NCBI GenBank assembly: GCA_026225945.1
Contig: JAMJFZ010002575.1
Span: 682,001 to 746,000 of the forward strand
Source: Cricetomys ansorgei
Taxonomy: Eukaryota; Chordata; Mammalia; Rodentia; Nesomyidae
Length of the DNA stretch: 64,000 nt
Reading direction: 5' to 3'
Part shown: positions 10,321 through 22,565 of the stretch, one piece after another
Numbering within the stretch: position 1 is the first letter of the stretch
Layout: every line of letters begins with the position of its first letter
Program-made: the position numbers and the translations under genes
Notes under the pieces: model-generated
What the model was told of the DNA's origin: nothing
The model's database searches: none
Seen by the model: only the letters and a program-made list of their open reading frames with translations

Positions 10321-11939
10321 TTTCCCTAGTAAAGAAGGTCTCAGAGACAGGGACCTTCAGTGCATCACTTTCTGCAGTGGACAGATATCACACATTTACT
10401 GGATGTGTGAAACATAGCTAGTGAGACTGAAAAGCTGAATTGTTAATGTGAGTTCATTTGAATCCACTTAAATTTGTATTTAAGTAGCCACAGAGCACTT
10501 GGAGAAGGTAAAATCAAATAATTTCAGGGATATACCTTCTCCATACTCAAGAGCTAATACAGAAGCCTCTTTTCAAAGTCGTACTTGCTGGGGGGGGCAC
10601 TCCCTGCTAAGTAGAAAGGGTGCCTTTTATCCCTACCAGTGATCAGGGCTACTCCAGTCCCAGTGTGAGTCCTTGCAGGCAAGCCACAGCCCTACATCGA
10701 GGGCTAGAATCATATGAGGCTTTAGACATGCTCAGATTTGGTGCCGTTCTTTGTTGTATTGAAATTTGGGTCCACAGAAGTAAGGCAGATTACCCAAGGT
10801 CACAGAAAGGAAATGTGAGAGATTTGACCCAGACTTCACTGGATCCTGGATACTTCTCCCCTGAGGGACCTCTGATGGGGTACCTGCCTCTGAATGTCAG
10901 CCACTGATAGCCACTCTCCCACTCCCACCCACAATGAAAGCTTGCTAAGAAATGCAGACTGGCCTCTCAGGCAAGGTGTTTTGGGAGATCCTTCTACCAC
11001 TCAGGGTCTGCTATACAGGGAGAGAAGAGTAGGCTCCACAGAAGAGAGCATCCTTGGCCCAGGTCCTGTCTCAGTAACCTTCCAGAGTACAGTCCTCAGG
11101 CAACAGGGAGCTAATGCAATGCTTAGACCAATTCCCAACATATAGTGTTCCATAGAATGAATAGCTGAAAGAACAGTGGATACACCTCAAGGCCTGTTGT
11201 GGAGTACACAGGCTTACCTCCTCCTGTGCTGAGAGTGAGGAAATCCTAGCCAGTATATGCTGGCACATGATTTCATGGGAAAGTCACCATTTCAAGGATC
11301 CTGGCACAGATCTCTATATCTAAAACTCAGAGACAAAGCTGAGTCTTGGTAGAACATGGGCTCTTCAATTTTCTACATAGGGCTGATGCCCTGCCTATGC
11401 AGTGTGGTAGGGCCTGGAAGCTCTTGGCCATGATAAAGGCCCTAAACCCAGTATTCTGAATCTTAGCTATTGTATCTTAGGAATTCTTAGGATGTTGCTG
11501 CAGTAGAGCATCATCAACCCAGCACCTGCCTGACAAATTCTCTTGAGAGAACTGTATCAGACTGTCAAACAGGCCATTAAGAACTCAAACTCATTAAGAA
11601 TTTTGATATCCAGAATCAGTTCCGGAGTTTGGAGAGAATATCAAGCTTTACTTGCTACCAACAGGAATCTTTCATTGTGGTGTTTCCATGGCGCCTTGGA
11701 CTCTTTGTTGTAAAAATGAGGCTCTTGCCTACCAGAACTTGCCTTTCGTTGTCATGAATAGCAAGTGTGTCAACCCACTGAGTGCAGGCTGGAAGTCCCA
11801 CTCTAAACCTGACTGCTAGTACCTGGCCAATCTCTGGGTTCTACGGTTCTTCAGAACAGCTCTGGAAACTTTTTTCCCTTTGCAGTCTCCTTACCTTATC
11901 CCAGGTCTCACCACCCAATATGGTTAGGATGCGTTGGTC
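10321..11939. other. Unique non-coding sequence
   Basis: I see no recognisable gene. Short frames at 10620-10907, 10894-11145 and 11782-11979 have no domain content, and none has convincing splice signals around it. Confidence 0.45.
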
Positions 11940-12310
11940 TGTGGTGGTTAATGTTACTTGCCAATTTGTCAAAACCTAGCATCACCTGTGAGATAGGCCT
12001 CTGGGCATGCCTGTGGAGGATTACCTTGATTACATTGATTGAGGTAGGAGGACTCACCTACTGTGGGTAATACTGTTCCTTGGGAAGGAGAATGTAGACT
12101 GCATGAGAGTGGAAAGGGGCAAGCTAACTAGCATGCATGCATCCATTGCTCTCTTCTTTTGTCAACTGATGTGACCTGCTGTTCCACATTCCTGGTTACT
12201 TGATTTCTCTGCACGATGGGCTGTTCCCTAGAACTGTGAACTGAAATAAGTCCTTTCTCCCTTAAGTTGCTTTGGTCAGGGTTTTATCAGGACAGCGGGA
12301 ACAGTAACAA
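11940..12310 (+). mobile_element. Rodent LTR-like repeat, diverged
   Basis: The segment opens with 'tggtggttaatgttacttg' and 'gccaatttgtcaaaacctag', has 'gagataggcctctgggc' in the middle, and ends 'aagttgctttggtcaggg ... cagtaacaa'. The ends are related to those at 3183-3603 and 14268-14666. No internal retroviral sequence is attached. Confidence 0.6.
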
Positions 12311-12795
12311 AGAGTGCCTCACAAAGCTCTTGTGCTGGGAACTTGATTCTGATGCTACATCAATGAATGGTGGGAGATTTAAGAGGTTACAGGTCACAGG
12401 GTGAATGAATTTAATGCTGTTTTCCAGGCAGGGGTGGCCTCCTGATGAAGGATGAGTCTCGCTCCCTCCTCACTCTTCTGTAGATGTCCTCTCACCTTCT
12501 GCCAGTGGATGAAACAACGAGAAGACCTCTTGGACTTCCCAGCCTCTAGTAGTAAAAATACATAAATCTCTATCCTTTCTGTCTTGGGGACAACGGTATG
12601 TACCAGGAAAACTCTCCCTTCACTGCCAAGTCCTTTCCCTTCTTCCTGCATCCCAGCTCTCTCAAGTCCAAATCATCCTCATCTTTTAAAAAAGGAATCT
12701 TAACTTTATAATATCACTCACTGGCCTAAGATACTGTGAAGAGTGTCATAAGCTAGTGAGTCAGGAGACAGAAATACAATTGAAAGACAGAAGGT
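12311..12795. other. Unique non-coding sequence
   Basis: No repeat or exon is recognised. The minus-strand frame at 12394-12651 has no known domain. Confidence 0.4.
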
Positions 12796-12799
12796 GCTT

Positions 12800-12925
12800 T
12801 AGAACAGACCAGCATGGGTTCAAGGTTTGACTCTGCTTCTTCCTTGCTATGTGTCACTGGGCAAGCTCTTCAGTCCCTCTGAACAGCATTTTACATTTCA
12901 ATGTACATCTAAGTGGGGTAAAGTG
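12800..12925 (+). repeat. MIR SINE
   Basis: 'Catgggttcaaggtttgac' and 'tgtcactgggcaagctctt' match the MIR core and its 'tgaccttgggcaagt' landmark. Sequence after it resembles the 'atctgtaaaatgggg' part. Confidence 0.6.
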
Positions 12926-12954
12926 AAAACAGTTTCCCGAGTGGAGATTAAGTG

Positions 12955-13240
12955 CTCAGGCTGAAAGCCAAATTTGCTGGCTGTCAATCTCATCTTCCCA
13001 CATTACTAGCTGTGTGATGTTGGACACGTTCCTTAGCTTCTGTATGCCTTGGTTTTTATCATTTACCAGCGTGTGGTGAGAATGGGATTCGTGGAAGGAA
13101 CTTAGAACAGTGCTTGGCATATACAGTGCTGAATCCATGCTAGTGATTATGACTAGTAGGGTTTGTGGTGGGAATTTAATTACCTGGAGCATGCGCTGCA
13201 CTTTGGCAGCTGCCTGGCATGTCATAGATGCTCAGTAAAT
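12955..13240 (+). repeat. MIR SINE
   Basis: 'Ttactagctgtgtgatgtt', 'ggacacgttccttagcttc', 'atcatttaccagcgtgtgg' and 'cagtgcttggcatatacag' give the full MIR order. It follows closely on another MIR in the same orientation. Confidence 0.7.
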
Positions 13241-14084
13241 GACAGCATCTTTCCCTTCACTAGAAATGCATTGAATGAATCTGCCTTAAACTCTTAAGAG
13301 TTTCACGTTAGCAGCAAAACATCCAAGTGGGAGCATTCCAACACAAGCAGTTATAAAAGGAGAGATGAGACCTCAGAGACATTGAAGCAAGACTGGGACT
13401 GGGATCCTCTGTGCTAAGGGGCTCACTAAAGCCTCAGGAGGAGCTGAATGTCCCCCTACTATCAGCCAGTGTAATCATAGCCTGTGCACACAAGGACCAA
13501 GTCCCCATGTGTTAAAGACACTGATGTATAATAAAGACCCACAAGTGGGGACAGAGCCAGGACTAGGAGCTATGAGCCTCCCTGCCTATGACTCCCCCAC
13601 AACCCATCAAGCACTGAGACTCTTAGGAAACCCAGGGAAGGAGGGGTTGGGTGACTTCCAGGTGAGAGGCATCTGCAAAGACCAAGAGAATTATTGCTCC
13701 CAAGAAGGGGCAGGGATTGGAACTGACTGGGCTATTAATGGACTCTCATCCACAGATCAGAACTCTCTGGGTGCAGAGGACCCTGGTGGAAAAGCAGGAG
13801 CCAGGAGCAGAGTTCCAACTCCAGCCCGTGTTACACAAGAGCTCCCAGTTCAGGACTCACCAGAGACTAGGGAGATGGGGCTCGTGCAAAGGCATGAGAT
13901 TTGACTTTGGAAAGCCCTGAGACATCACATTGCTCTTGGCTGTTCTCCTTCCTAGGGGCCCCTGCCAGCAGTTGAGAGCTTGGAATAGCTTCCAGCCAGC
14001 CCTTGGATATTGCGTTAGCTTATGAAAGTCCTTTACAGCCATTAGCATACTTGAATCTCAGCGTACCCTGGTAAGAAACTTATA
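13241..14084. other. Unique non-coding sequence
   Basis: The 131-codon plus frame at 13509-13904 is the longest here but shows no domain, and two other frames overlap it. I judge it non-coding. Confidence 0.45.
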
Positions 14085-14195
14085 ACCTTACCCCTATCCT
14101 GCAAGCAGAGAAACTGAGGCTTTGAGAGGTTCTGTGGCTTGCCCGGGTTTGCACCTGTAGAATGTGCTCCATTTGGGCTCTAAATCCTAATTTCC
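14085..14195 (-). repeat. MIR-like fragment, minus strand
   Basis: 'Gagaaactgaggctttgag', 'gaggttctgtggcttgcc' and 'ggctctaaatcc' fit the reversed MIR right-to-left order. Confidence 0.5.
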
Positions 14196-14267
14196 TGGTT
14201 TGAACTTCTTTGGCTTTGTGCCCTGCCTCACTCCCACTACCTCTCACTGAGCCTCTCATTGGTCAGG

Positions 14268-14666
14268 GTGTGCTGAGTAGTTTTTACCAACTTGACACAA
14301 ACTAGAATCATCTGGGAAAAGAGAACCTCAGCTGAGGAAGTGCCTCTATCAGCCTGACCTGTGGACAAGTCTCTGGGGCATCTTCTTGACTAATTATTGG
14401 TGTGGAAGGGTCCAGCCCACTGGGAGCAATGCTACCCCTGAACAGGTAGTCCTGGGTTATATAAAAAGGCAAGCTGAGCGAGCCATGACAAGCAAGCCAG
14501 TAAGCAGCATTCCTCCCTGGTTCTGCTTTAGTTCCCACCTCCAGGTTCCAGCCCTGATTTCCCTTCACGATGCACTGAAAGCTCTAAGATGAAACAAGCC
14601 CTTTGCTCCCCAAGTTGCTTTTGCCCAAGGTGTTTATCACAGCAACACACAGCAAACTAGGGCACA
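14268..14666 (+). mobile_element. Rodent LTR-like repeat
   Basis: 'Accaacttgacacaaactag', 'atcatctgggaaaagagaac', 'ggtagtcctgggttatata' and 'caagttgctttt ... tatcacagcaacac' are the same ordered blocks as the copy at 3183-3603, with more divergence. It also carries the 'gagccatgacaagcaagcc' block. Confidence 0.7.
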
Positions 14667-14939
14667 GGCTAAAGGACACCAGGTCCTGTTCACACAGTGT
14701 CTATGCTCATGTCCCTCTTTGCACTAGGGCTTTCTCCCTGGACTTCAGTGTTAGAGTTGCAAAGAGGGGTCCAGGTTGTTGCAGCCACAGGACAAAGCAG
14801 CTGAGTCTCTTGTAATAAGGAAGAGCTGGTGGTATATTATGCACAGATTTGTGAGTTATAAGCATTACAGAGAGAGAAGAAGGCACATAAATTAAAGTGG
14901 CCAACTTGTATGCACACATGCACACTGGCACGGACAGAA
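14667..14939. other. Unique non-coding sequence
   Basis: Nothing is recognised here. Confidence 0.35.
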
Positions 14940-15360
14940 GGCTGGCTTTAAATGGAAAAAATTAGCAGCTTGAAACAGTAAAAATCCTCAACTTTGCCTC
15001 AGAAAGATGCAGGGCAACTTCACAAGAGTTTTATGTGGCCCATAAATTAGGGCTGAGAAAGGGCCTCTGCAGCATTCCTCGGCAAGACAGGGGCTTTCCG
15101 CCTGCAGATACGCCGTGTGGCAGAATTACAAATGTCCCAAGCAGTTTATATACAACAGCACAGCATGAGTTTGCTGGGGGATATTGGAGCTGGTAATTGC
15201 TATTCTAAAACTGGCCTTGTAAGCTTGAAGAAATGTTTTGAGGGGGGAAAAGAGCCAATTTAAGAGCTTTATAAAACCATAAATGCCTTCTGAACAAACC
15301 AAATGTAATCTATCTAGAGAGACAGGCCGTCCCTCAAATCCAATGGCAGACCCTGCAATG
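14940..15360. promoter_or_regulatory. Candidate conserved non-coding element, about 420 bp
   Basis: This long repeat-free block has many AT-rich factor-like cores ('aaattagcagcttg', 'ggcccataaattagggc', 'ggtaattgctattc', 'gctttataaaaccataaatg') between non-repetitive GC parts. It shows no SINE, L1 or microsatellite drift over more than 400 bp. Such composition is typical of deeply conserved enhancers, but conservation was not tested. Confidence 0.45.
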
Positions 15361-16209
15361 CTGCACAACAGAGAGAGGATACCCCAAAGGTCCTACCTCA
15401 GCCAGTGGTTCACCTGCTAGAGGCAGGGAGCTGACCCATGTGACTTGGGACTGGCATCAGGTTACCTGAGGCAGTCTGCCCCTCACAGCCCTTGGCCCAC
15501 TGACAGTGCACAGTGAGTTCTCTGCCAGCACCTGCCTTTCTTTCCTAAGCAAGCAAGACCACACCCCGTCAAGTTGGCTGCCTGTGGCCTCCTCTGTCCT
15601 TCCCATTACCCTTCCCTCCCCATGGCTCTTGGAGACAGAGGCTGGACACTGGCCTCAGTCCCCTATCTAGAAAATGGGCCAACATTTGCCCTTCAAGGCT
15701 ATGTATGCCAAGGCTTGAGTAAGAAACCACATGTAAAGCACCTGCCACTCAGCACTCAGTAAAGAGAGCTTGTATTCTTTTATTGTTGTTATTACTTGGA
15801 AGGAACAAAGTGCCCGAAGCTCACTTTTGTGAGCCTCCACGTGACTCCTGCCAGGACCCCCAGCATCAGAGTAAAACATCATTTATGTCCCCCTATGCTT
15901 CCCCATCCACCAATAGCACACACGATGGACACAAGCCCAGCTTTTCCTGGGAAATGATCCCAGTGCCTGTTTCCTGACTGCACTGGTCCTTATCTCCCCA
16001 AGGTACCTCCAGTCACATACTTCAGCTACTGTACCCACAACTGAGCATATAGCCCTGCCTCCCTGGCACCACTATGCCAGGACCCTGAGTCCTCAGACAG
16101 TCTCATCGTTTCCCCAGGTTCCTGGTAGAAAAACCCAGACTCAGACAGATTAGTCATCCACCATCAGCCCTTATCCGCCCCCACCCCATGTTTCCCCTGA
16201 GTCTCCTCA
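15361..16209. other. Unique non-coding sequence
   Basis: No exon or repeat is recognised. Small frames lack domains. Confidence 0.4.
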
Positions 16210-16500
16210 CCGTGCCCTCCAGTGCCACAGTAATCCCGCTCTCTTTTGGGATGTCAATATTTCATAACAGAAAACAAAAGCCATATAATGCGCAATTACC
16301 CTCTCTCCATTGTGTTTTAACAGCTCTATTGACAGTGCAGAGCACCACACAGGAGCAGTAGAAAAGGATTCCAGATCAAGCTTCCAGTGAAATGTGGTTT
16401 TGGTTAGATGTATTTTTGTAGTTTCTGTAACACCTTATTAAAGTTGAAAGCTATATATAACAGCATTACCGGTGATGCTTTTCAATACTGCTGGGGTTGG
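16210..16500. promoter_or_regulatory. Candidate conserved non-coding element
   Basis: Repeat-free sequence has 'gtcaatatttcataacag', 'ccatataatgcgcaattacc' and 'gctatatataacagc'. The POU/homeodomain-like octamer and TAAT-type cores suggest an enhancer. This is inference. Confidence 0.4.
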
Positions 16501-16739
16501 GTTTCCGTGCGGCCCAAAGCACATGTGACCAGCTGCCTGAAAACAGGCATTCCCACGTCCTCTCCTGGACCTCCTGAGTGGCCCACCAGCTTCCCACTCC
16601 CCCCCCTCAGCCATTCCACCACAACTTCTGAACCTGAGAGTGGGGAGATGTCTCTTGCATCTAAGGTACATAATAGGTACCTCTATTACTCAAGCCCCAA
16701 ATCCTGACACTCTCTTCCATGGCCTGTCCCTCCCCTACA

Positions 16740-16940
16740 ACCCTCTCACCTTTTTAATTTTTAAATTCCTTACCTTGTTTTCATTTTTAAATTAGCATAC
16801 AAAATAATGAGTTTCGTTATGGTATCTTCGCATGTGTACTTTGCTCATACTCACCCCCATTACCTTCTTTCATGCACCCTCAGCTCTCCACTAATTCCCT
16901 CCCTCCTCTAAACTAACCCCCCTTCTACCTTCATGTCCCA
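16740..16940 (+). mobile_element. Rodent L1-derived fragment
   Basis: 'Aataatgagtttcgttatgg', 'tatcttcgcatgtgtac' and 'tcactaccccc'-like text resembles a rodent L1 (Lx-type) non-coding part commonly seen as 'catttcattatgacattttcat'. The call is low-confidence. Confidence 0.35.
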
Positions 16941-17045
16941 CACGTATGTACATATGTGTGTATGTATGTGCATAGGTTGTGTTTGTGTATGTATGTGTGG
17001 ATTGTATATGTATGCATGTATGCTTGTATGTGTATATGTATGTAT
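16941..17045. repeat. TATG/TG microsatellite
   Basis: This is an imperfect (TATG)n and (TG)n run of about 100 bp. Confidence 0.85.
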
Positions 17046-17324
17046 TTTTAAACTTTAGACCATAGGAATTATCTTGTACTCATTGCTACCATCCCCCAAA
17101 TCCTACCAAGTTTCTAGCATTAGGATTTTGCTGATGCCACACTCCATTCCTGGTTTGTCCACTTTCTTTTCTTCTATTTTCTAAATTCCTACTCACCTTA
17201 AATTCAAAAAGCAAAATGAACACAGAGCTTGGTGACCATAAAGTACCCTGGTCTGGTCAAAATCTCCATCTGAAGCCTGACACTGCCTTTCGGATTAGCT
17301 AGGCCTCTGAGCAATTCTCTTGAT

Positions 17325-17372
17325 TTTCTTTTCTCTCTTTCTCTCTCTCTTTCTCTCTTTCTTTCTTTGCTC
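17325..17372. repeat. (TTTC/TC)n tract
   Basis: This is a polypyrimidine simple repeat. The sequence immediately after it ('gctcatctatgaaatgg') resembles the MIR right end. Confidence 0.8.
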
Positions 17373-17464
17373 ATCTATGAAATGGAGTCTGAACTATGTG
17401 ATGAGAAGGGTCTTTCCCAGCTGAGATTCCTGCATGAATAATTATTAAATGTTTATTTTACACC

Positions 17465-18290
17465 TAGTAGGCACTTGATGTTGCCATGGGAACAAAGGGA
17501 TAGAGAAGATACAGCTCCTGTCCTCAAGGAACCTACAATTTTATGGAGGACAACAGATATACAAAAATGCAAAGCAAACTTACAGCAAAGCCTTCCAGCC
17601 CTGGTTCAATCCATTTGCCATCTAATCACTTACTGCCTCATGGCTTTTCATGGCAAATGGATTGTGCAGGCAATAATTGCTCTAGGTCAAGGAGTTCAGA
17701 GGAAGAGAGTGCTAAGGGGTGGGCTAGTCAAAAGCACCACACTCACAAGGTTGGAACTGATGCTGGCCTTAAAGTGTGAAGACCCTGATTCGTGTCTGTG
17801 GGGATGGCTCAGGCAAGTGGGCCTTGGTGAACAAGTATTCACAGGTGACTGTCACTAGGCAGGAGCAGGGCACTGAACAGTGACTGATTAGAGCAGGACT
17901 AAGATTTTATCCTGAGAAGCTAGAAACAGCAGCACGTCCACTACAGCAGAAGCCAGGCTGTAAGTAAGGGTTCTAAGTGCCAGGCTGTAATGTTTGAACG
18001 TCTCTTGTAAGCAGCAAGGATCCAGTGAAGTGAACTGCGAAGTGCTGTATTTTGAGAGAATTAATCAGGCAATGATTTGCAGAGTGGATTAGAAGTGGGA
18101 CGCACAAACAAGGACGAGGGGTGGTGGAGAGAAAGAGAGAGAAAGCGCGATTGAAGTAATCTGGCAGGAGGTAACAGTGTGGGAACTAGGGTGGTGGTGG
18201 TGGGGATGCAGTGGCATGCCAGACACGGACAGAGGGCAGCCTTGGTCTCTGATAGGTTAAAGCCTGGCTGACCGTTTAATTTACTGTCAT
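17465..18290 (+). repeat. Ancient mammal-wide repeat, family not assigned
   Basis: 'Gataccgctcctgtcctcaagg'-type text ('cagctcctgtcctcaagga', 'acctacaattttatgg') at the left and 'aactagggtggtggtgg' with 'ggggatgcagtggcatg' at the right match the two ends of a long, very old mammalian repeat. A 15-bp perfect inverted repeat lies inside at 17607-17664. Confidence 0.4.
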
Positions 18291-18808
18291 AATTTGGACA
18301 CTTTTCAGAGTGGAAAGAGAACTATTAACAACCACACTGGGACCACAGACTTAGACCAGGACCCTCCTGGGCAAATGAGAGGGACAGTGACTGTCATTAG
18401 AGAAAGAGGGACACAGGATGTCAAGCCTGGAGGACAGAAGAAAATACAGGATTTGGCAAGGGTACTCAGGTGGGAGGCTGGTGGAGGGAAGAGGACCCAA
18501 GCACAGAGGAGAGAGGCTGTGACAGGAGTTTGCTCCCTCTGAGTTGCCAAACAGAATCTGGTTTCTTTGAAGGAAACTGTGTCTCTTCTAAATTATTGCA
18601 CCAATATCTGTTAAGCTGAATTGAGACAACAAGGACCTGCTGAGTATAATCTAAAAGGGACTGTTGGGGAAGTTCCTGTGGGCAACATGTTTGTTTACAT
18701 GTGCCTGCTTGGAATCTCAATGGTGGTCCTCCTTCATAGAATTGACAGGTGGCCATCTGCAGCCCAGGGAACTCTTACAAGGCCTTCATGGGTCTAAGGC
18801 TGAAAACA
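18291..18808. other. Unique or unresolved old repeat sequence
   Basis: This may continue the ancient repeat to the left, but no landmark is clear. No gene is seen. Confidence 0.35.
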
Positions 18809-18959
18809 GGACATGGGCAGCAAACTCCTTTAGTCTCAACCTTCGGAAGGCAGAAGCAGGTACCTCTCTGAGTTTGAAGCCAGCCTGGTCTACAGAGTGA
18901 GTTCCAGGACAGCCAGAGTTACAACAGAGAAACCCTGTCTCAAGTAAAATAAAAAAAAG
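18809..18959 (+). repeat. B1 SINE, variant 3' segment
   Basis: The left half is diverged ('cctttagtctcaaccttcgg'). The right half is crisp, with 'gaagccagcctggtctacag', 'gacagccagagttacaaca' and 'gagaaaccctgtctc'. It carries the variant 'gttacaacagag' in place of the common 'gctacacagag'. Confidence 0.85.
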
Positions 18960-20049
18960 AACACGGTACCAAAATGGCCAATGAGACAACAGGAGCTCAG
19001 CAAAGCCTGCTCCGAGCACTAAGGAAGAGCACCAGGGATTCAATGCACCTGCCTCCCTTCCTAAGACTTCAGTGCAGAGGAGGAGGCCAAAGAAAGAAAA
19101 GCCAACCTCTAAAAGGAAGTCACAAGAGCAGAAACACAACCTTTCCCTGCTCAGAGCTGATCTAGATGTTCATGCACAACCGTCTTCCAACCAGATCACC
19201 CACAATGACATCTGCTGTGTCCCGTCCAGGCTAAGAAATAAGCATCCAGGCTCAGGACTCAGCAGACTCCAGGATGGTTATACAGATTGCCTACCCATGG
19301 GACTCCAACTGGGACTCTGTTCCAGGTTCGTGCTCAGACTTCTTCAAAACAACAACAACAAAAATAAAATAAAATAAAAGACCATACAGTCTACTGATTA
19401 ACTACTGCAACACTATCAGAACAGGATCTTACACGGCTTTCTTGACCCAGAAATTTGAGGCGAAACTAGCCATTGGCTATGAATTATCCAGGCACCTGTG
19501 GCTGCAGTTACTTGATAAAGCTGATTCCACGGTGAGTGTAGATTACTTCTGAGTTAACAGTACAGGGGCTTGGGTAAGGACAAAGTGGCCAGGCCCAGCA
19601 GCTTCTGTTACACTGAAAAGCATTTGCTTCCCAACCCCTACAAGAACTCCCTCTCAGAACCTTCTTGTGGAGCATCAACTCCATAAGACTCTAACTCAAC
19701 TGGCAACAACAAGGAATAAAAATGAGCTGCGGTTGGTAGTGGCTGTCACCCTTCCTGTCATCGCAGACCCAGGTCACAGTGAGCTCTTGCCGGTCATGGC
19801 TCACAGTGACAATTCTCTTTTGGGGGTGAAAGAATCCAGACATGATCACTATCAGAATGGGCTGAGGGGTAGCAGCATGTTTGAGAAAGCCTTCTCCAGT
19901 CGGTCCTGCAAACCCAGGGGACATTCAGATGTACCCCACAAAGTAAAGCTGCCCCCTCTATCCTTAAGAATTAGCAAACAAAGAATAAGTCAACCTAACA
20001 AATCAGGAAAGTTAGCAATTACACTGAACTTAGGAACACTCACCAACTG
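18960..20049. other. Unique non-coding sequence
   Basis: The frame at 19667-20071 (134 codons) has no recognisable domain. An A-rich patch at 19346-19378 is simple sequence. Confidence 0.4.
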
Positions 20050-20200
20050 TGCATGTCACCTCATTTCTTAGTGTTCATTTCCTCGTCTCTGAAGTAGGGG
20101 TGGCAATAATAAGGAGTCTGTTTCCAAGGACTGTTTGTTGGAGCAAATGAGGTAATAAAAGTGCCTGAAACATAGTAGGAGCTTAACAAATGTTTAGGTT
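20050..20200 (+). repeat. MIR SINE
   Basis: 'Tcatttcctcgtctctgaag', 'ggtggcaataataagg', 'gcaaatgaggtaataaaag' and 'gcctgaaacatagtaggagc' follow the MIR right-half order. Confidence 0.65.
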
Positions 20201-20539
20201 TTAGTTCAGGTGACATTTTAATAATGTGGTTAGTGCCACCATGAAATGGATATTTTCTCATTAAAAGGCATTTTCTCTGAACAAGACCCCAAATATGATC
20301 CTCTATCAGAAGAACCCTATGAGTTGTATAACAAAAACAAATGAACACACCCAGCCTCAGGAGTGGCAATTGCCACAACAGACAGCTAACACCAGACTCA
20401 GTGGTTAGGGACTGAAAGATACCCCTCCCCACAAAAAAACAAGGAATCAAACAAGATAGCCACTGTTACCTCTGCTAGTCAACACTGACTTCGAGTTCTG
20501 GACAGAGCAATTAGGCAAGAAAAAGAAATAAAAGGAATC

Positions 20540-22260
20540 CAAAATGCGTGAAAAGAAGGAAACATTTCTATTCCTAGATGCTGTGATTCTATATAGAAAA
20601 AATCCCAAAGAATTAACAAGAAAGCTACGAGAAATAATAAGTATATCCAGCAAGGGTGCAAGGCATATGATTACACACAGAACCTACAAAACACAAGGAA
20701 TGACACTAGAAGATGGAGAGATCTCCTGTGTTCATGGACCAGCAGAATTAATAGTGTGAAAATGGACAAATTGCCAAAAGCAGTTAGAGAGTCAATGCAG
20801 TCCCTATCCAAATTCCAACACATTTTCTACACAAATAGAAGAAACAACCCCAAAATGCATGCAAAAATACAAAAGGCTCCAAAAAATGCAATACTGGAAG
20901 CTTCACAATACTGATTTCCAATTAATGTTATATAGCCACAATGGCACAAGCAGCGTGGTGCTGGAATGAAAACAAACACACAGAGGAATGGAATGGAATA
21001 AGAAAAATAAAATCACACAGTTACAGCTAACTTATTACTGACAAAGATGAAAACAATAAAAATAAAAATAAATAAACATAAATTGGAGAAAAGACAGCAT
21101 CTCCAACAAATGGTTTTGGGAAAACTGGATATCCCATGTAGAAGATTGAAACTGGATCCCTACCTCTCACCTTTTACAAAAGTCAATTCGAAAATAGATA
21201 GATCAAAAATTTTAATGATAGGGCTGAAGCTTTGAATCTATTAGGGGAAAACATTTCAGTATATAGGTATAGACAGCAATTTCTGAAAAGGGCTCCAGTA
21301 GGTCTGCAATGGCAAGAATTGAGAAGCGAAATTAAAAGGTATTTGCACAATAACAACGAAACCATTACCAGGATAAAGAGACAGACTACACAGTGAGAGA
21401 AAAGTATTTTCCAACTACTCCTCTAGTTGGGGATTAATATCCAGCATATATAAAGAATTCATAAAACTAAACACCAAATGAACATATTATTCAATTAACA
21501 GATGGGCAAATAAATTGGACAGTTTTCAAAAGAAGAAATATAAATGGTAAATAAATGCATGAAAAAATGCAATAACTTTATCCAATCAAGGAAAATGCAA
21601 ATCAGACGAATATTGAGAGTCCCTCTCACCTCAGCATGGTTCTTGTTGAGAATGAAAGCTAAGAGCTAGTGAAGATGGGAGAAGGGAGATGGGGAAGGAA
21701 AGCAGGATGCTTAAACACAGTGGGTGAGAACTTATGTTAGTCCAGCCTCACAGAAATTAGAGTGAAGTTCTTCAAAACATTACAAGTACAGTGACTATGT
21801 GACCCAGATACACCACGCCTGGATGCATGCCTGAAGGAACCAGTGTCAGACTTCAGTAGAGACATCTGCACATTCATATTTTGTGGGACTATTCACATCA
21901 GTCTCTGTGCCCATCAACAGAAGAGAAATGGTTGAAGACAAGGGAGCATATATCCTTAGCAAAGTTTAATTCACCCACCCATAAAGAAGAATGAAATCCT
22001 GTCATTCGCAAACAGATAGAACTGAAGATCTCCGTGCTAAGCCACAGATCCAGAAAGACAAATGCTGCATGTTTTTTTTCTCATATAAAGAATCTAGACC
22101 TTTTTTAAAGACACAAAAATAGGGGAATGTCATGAAAAAGGAAAGGAAATAATGGGAGGGGAAGGGTTTGTGAGTGAAAAGATGGGTTTGGTCAACGTAT
22201 ATTACACATGTATGAAAATGTTATGACACCTATTTTGTATAGTTAATATACACTAATAAA
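20540..22260 (+). mobile_element. Old L1 LINE, ORF2 3' end and 3'UTR
   Basis: The text follows the end of mammalian L1 ORF2: 'tcctagatgctgtgattc', 'ggaatggaatggaataag', 'actggatccctacctctc', 'ggattaatatccagcatat' and 'ccataaagaagaatgaaat'. All frames are broken by stops, so it is a dead copy. The 3' part includes 'gaaaaaggaaaggaaat'-type purine-rich sequence. Confidence 0.8.
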
Positions 22261-22562
22261 AAATGTCTAATACCACATGCAAATTAGTTGTGTTGTTATA
22301 TGCTAGCAGTGAACAATCCAAAAAGAAAATTAAGAAAGTAATTTCATTTCAAATAGAATCTAAAAGAATAAACTATCTAGAAGTAAATTTGAAGAAGGAG
22401 GTGAAAGACTTATATACTCAATGCCACAAAACATTGCTGAAATAAAGACTTAAATACATGGGAAGACAGCCCACATTCTTGGATAAGTAGTCTTAATATT
22501 GTTAAGATGTCATGCCACCCTAAGGAATATACAAATGGAAATCCTTGTCCAAATTCCAGCAG
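22261..22562 (+). mobile_element. L1 ORF2 fragment, left part of an interrupted copy
   Basis: 'Agaataaactatctagaag', 'ggaggtgaaagacttatat', 'acatgggaagacagcccac' and 'aaattccagcag' are L1 ORF2 text. It is broken at about 22562 by an RSINE1 and a U2 fragment, and resumes at about 22993. Confidence 0.75.
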
Positions 22563-22565
22563 CAG

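Noticed and set aside
13509..13904. 131-codon plus-strand frame
   Set aside because: It has no recognisable domain, and overlapping frames of similar quality exist in the same place.
19667..20071. 134-codon plus-strand frame
   Set aside because: The end runs into a MIR element, and the protein shows no recognisable motif.
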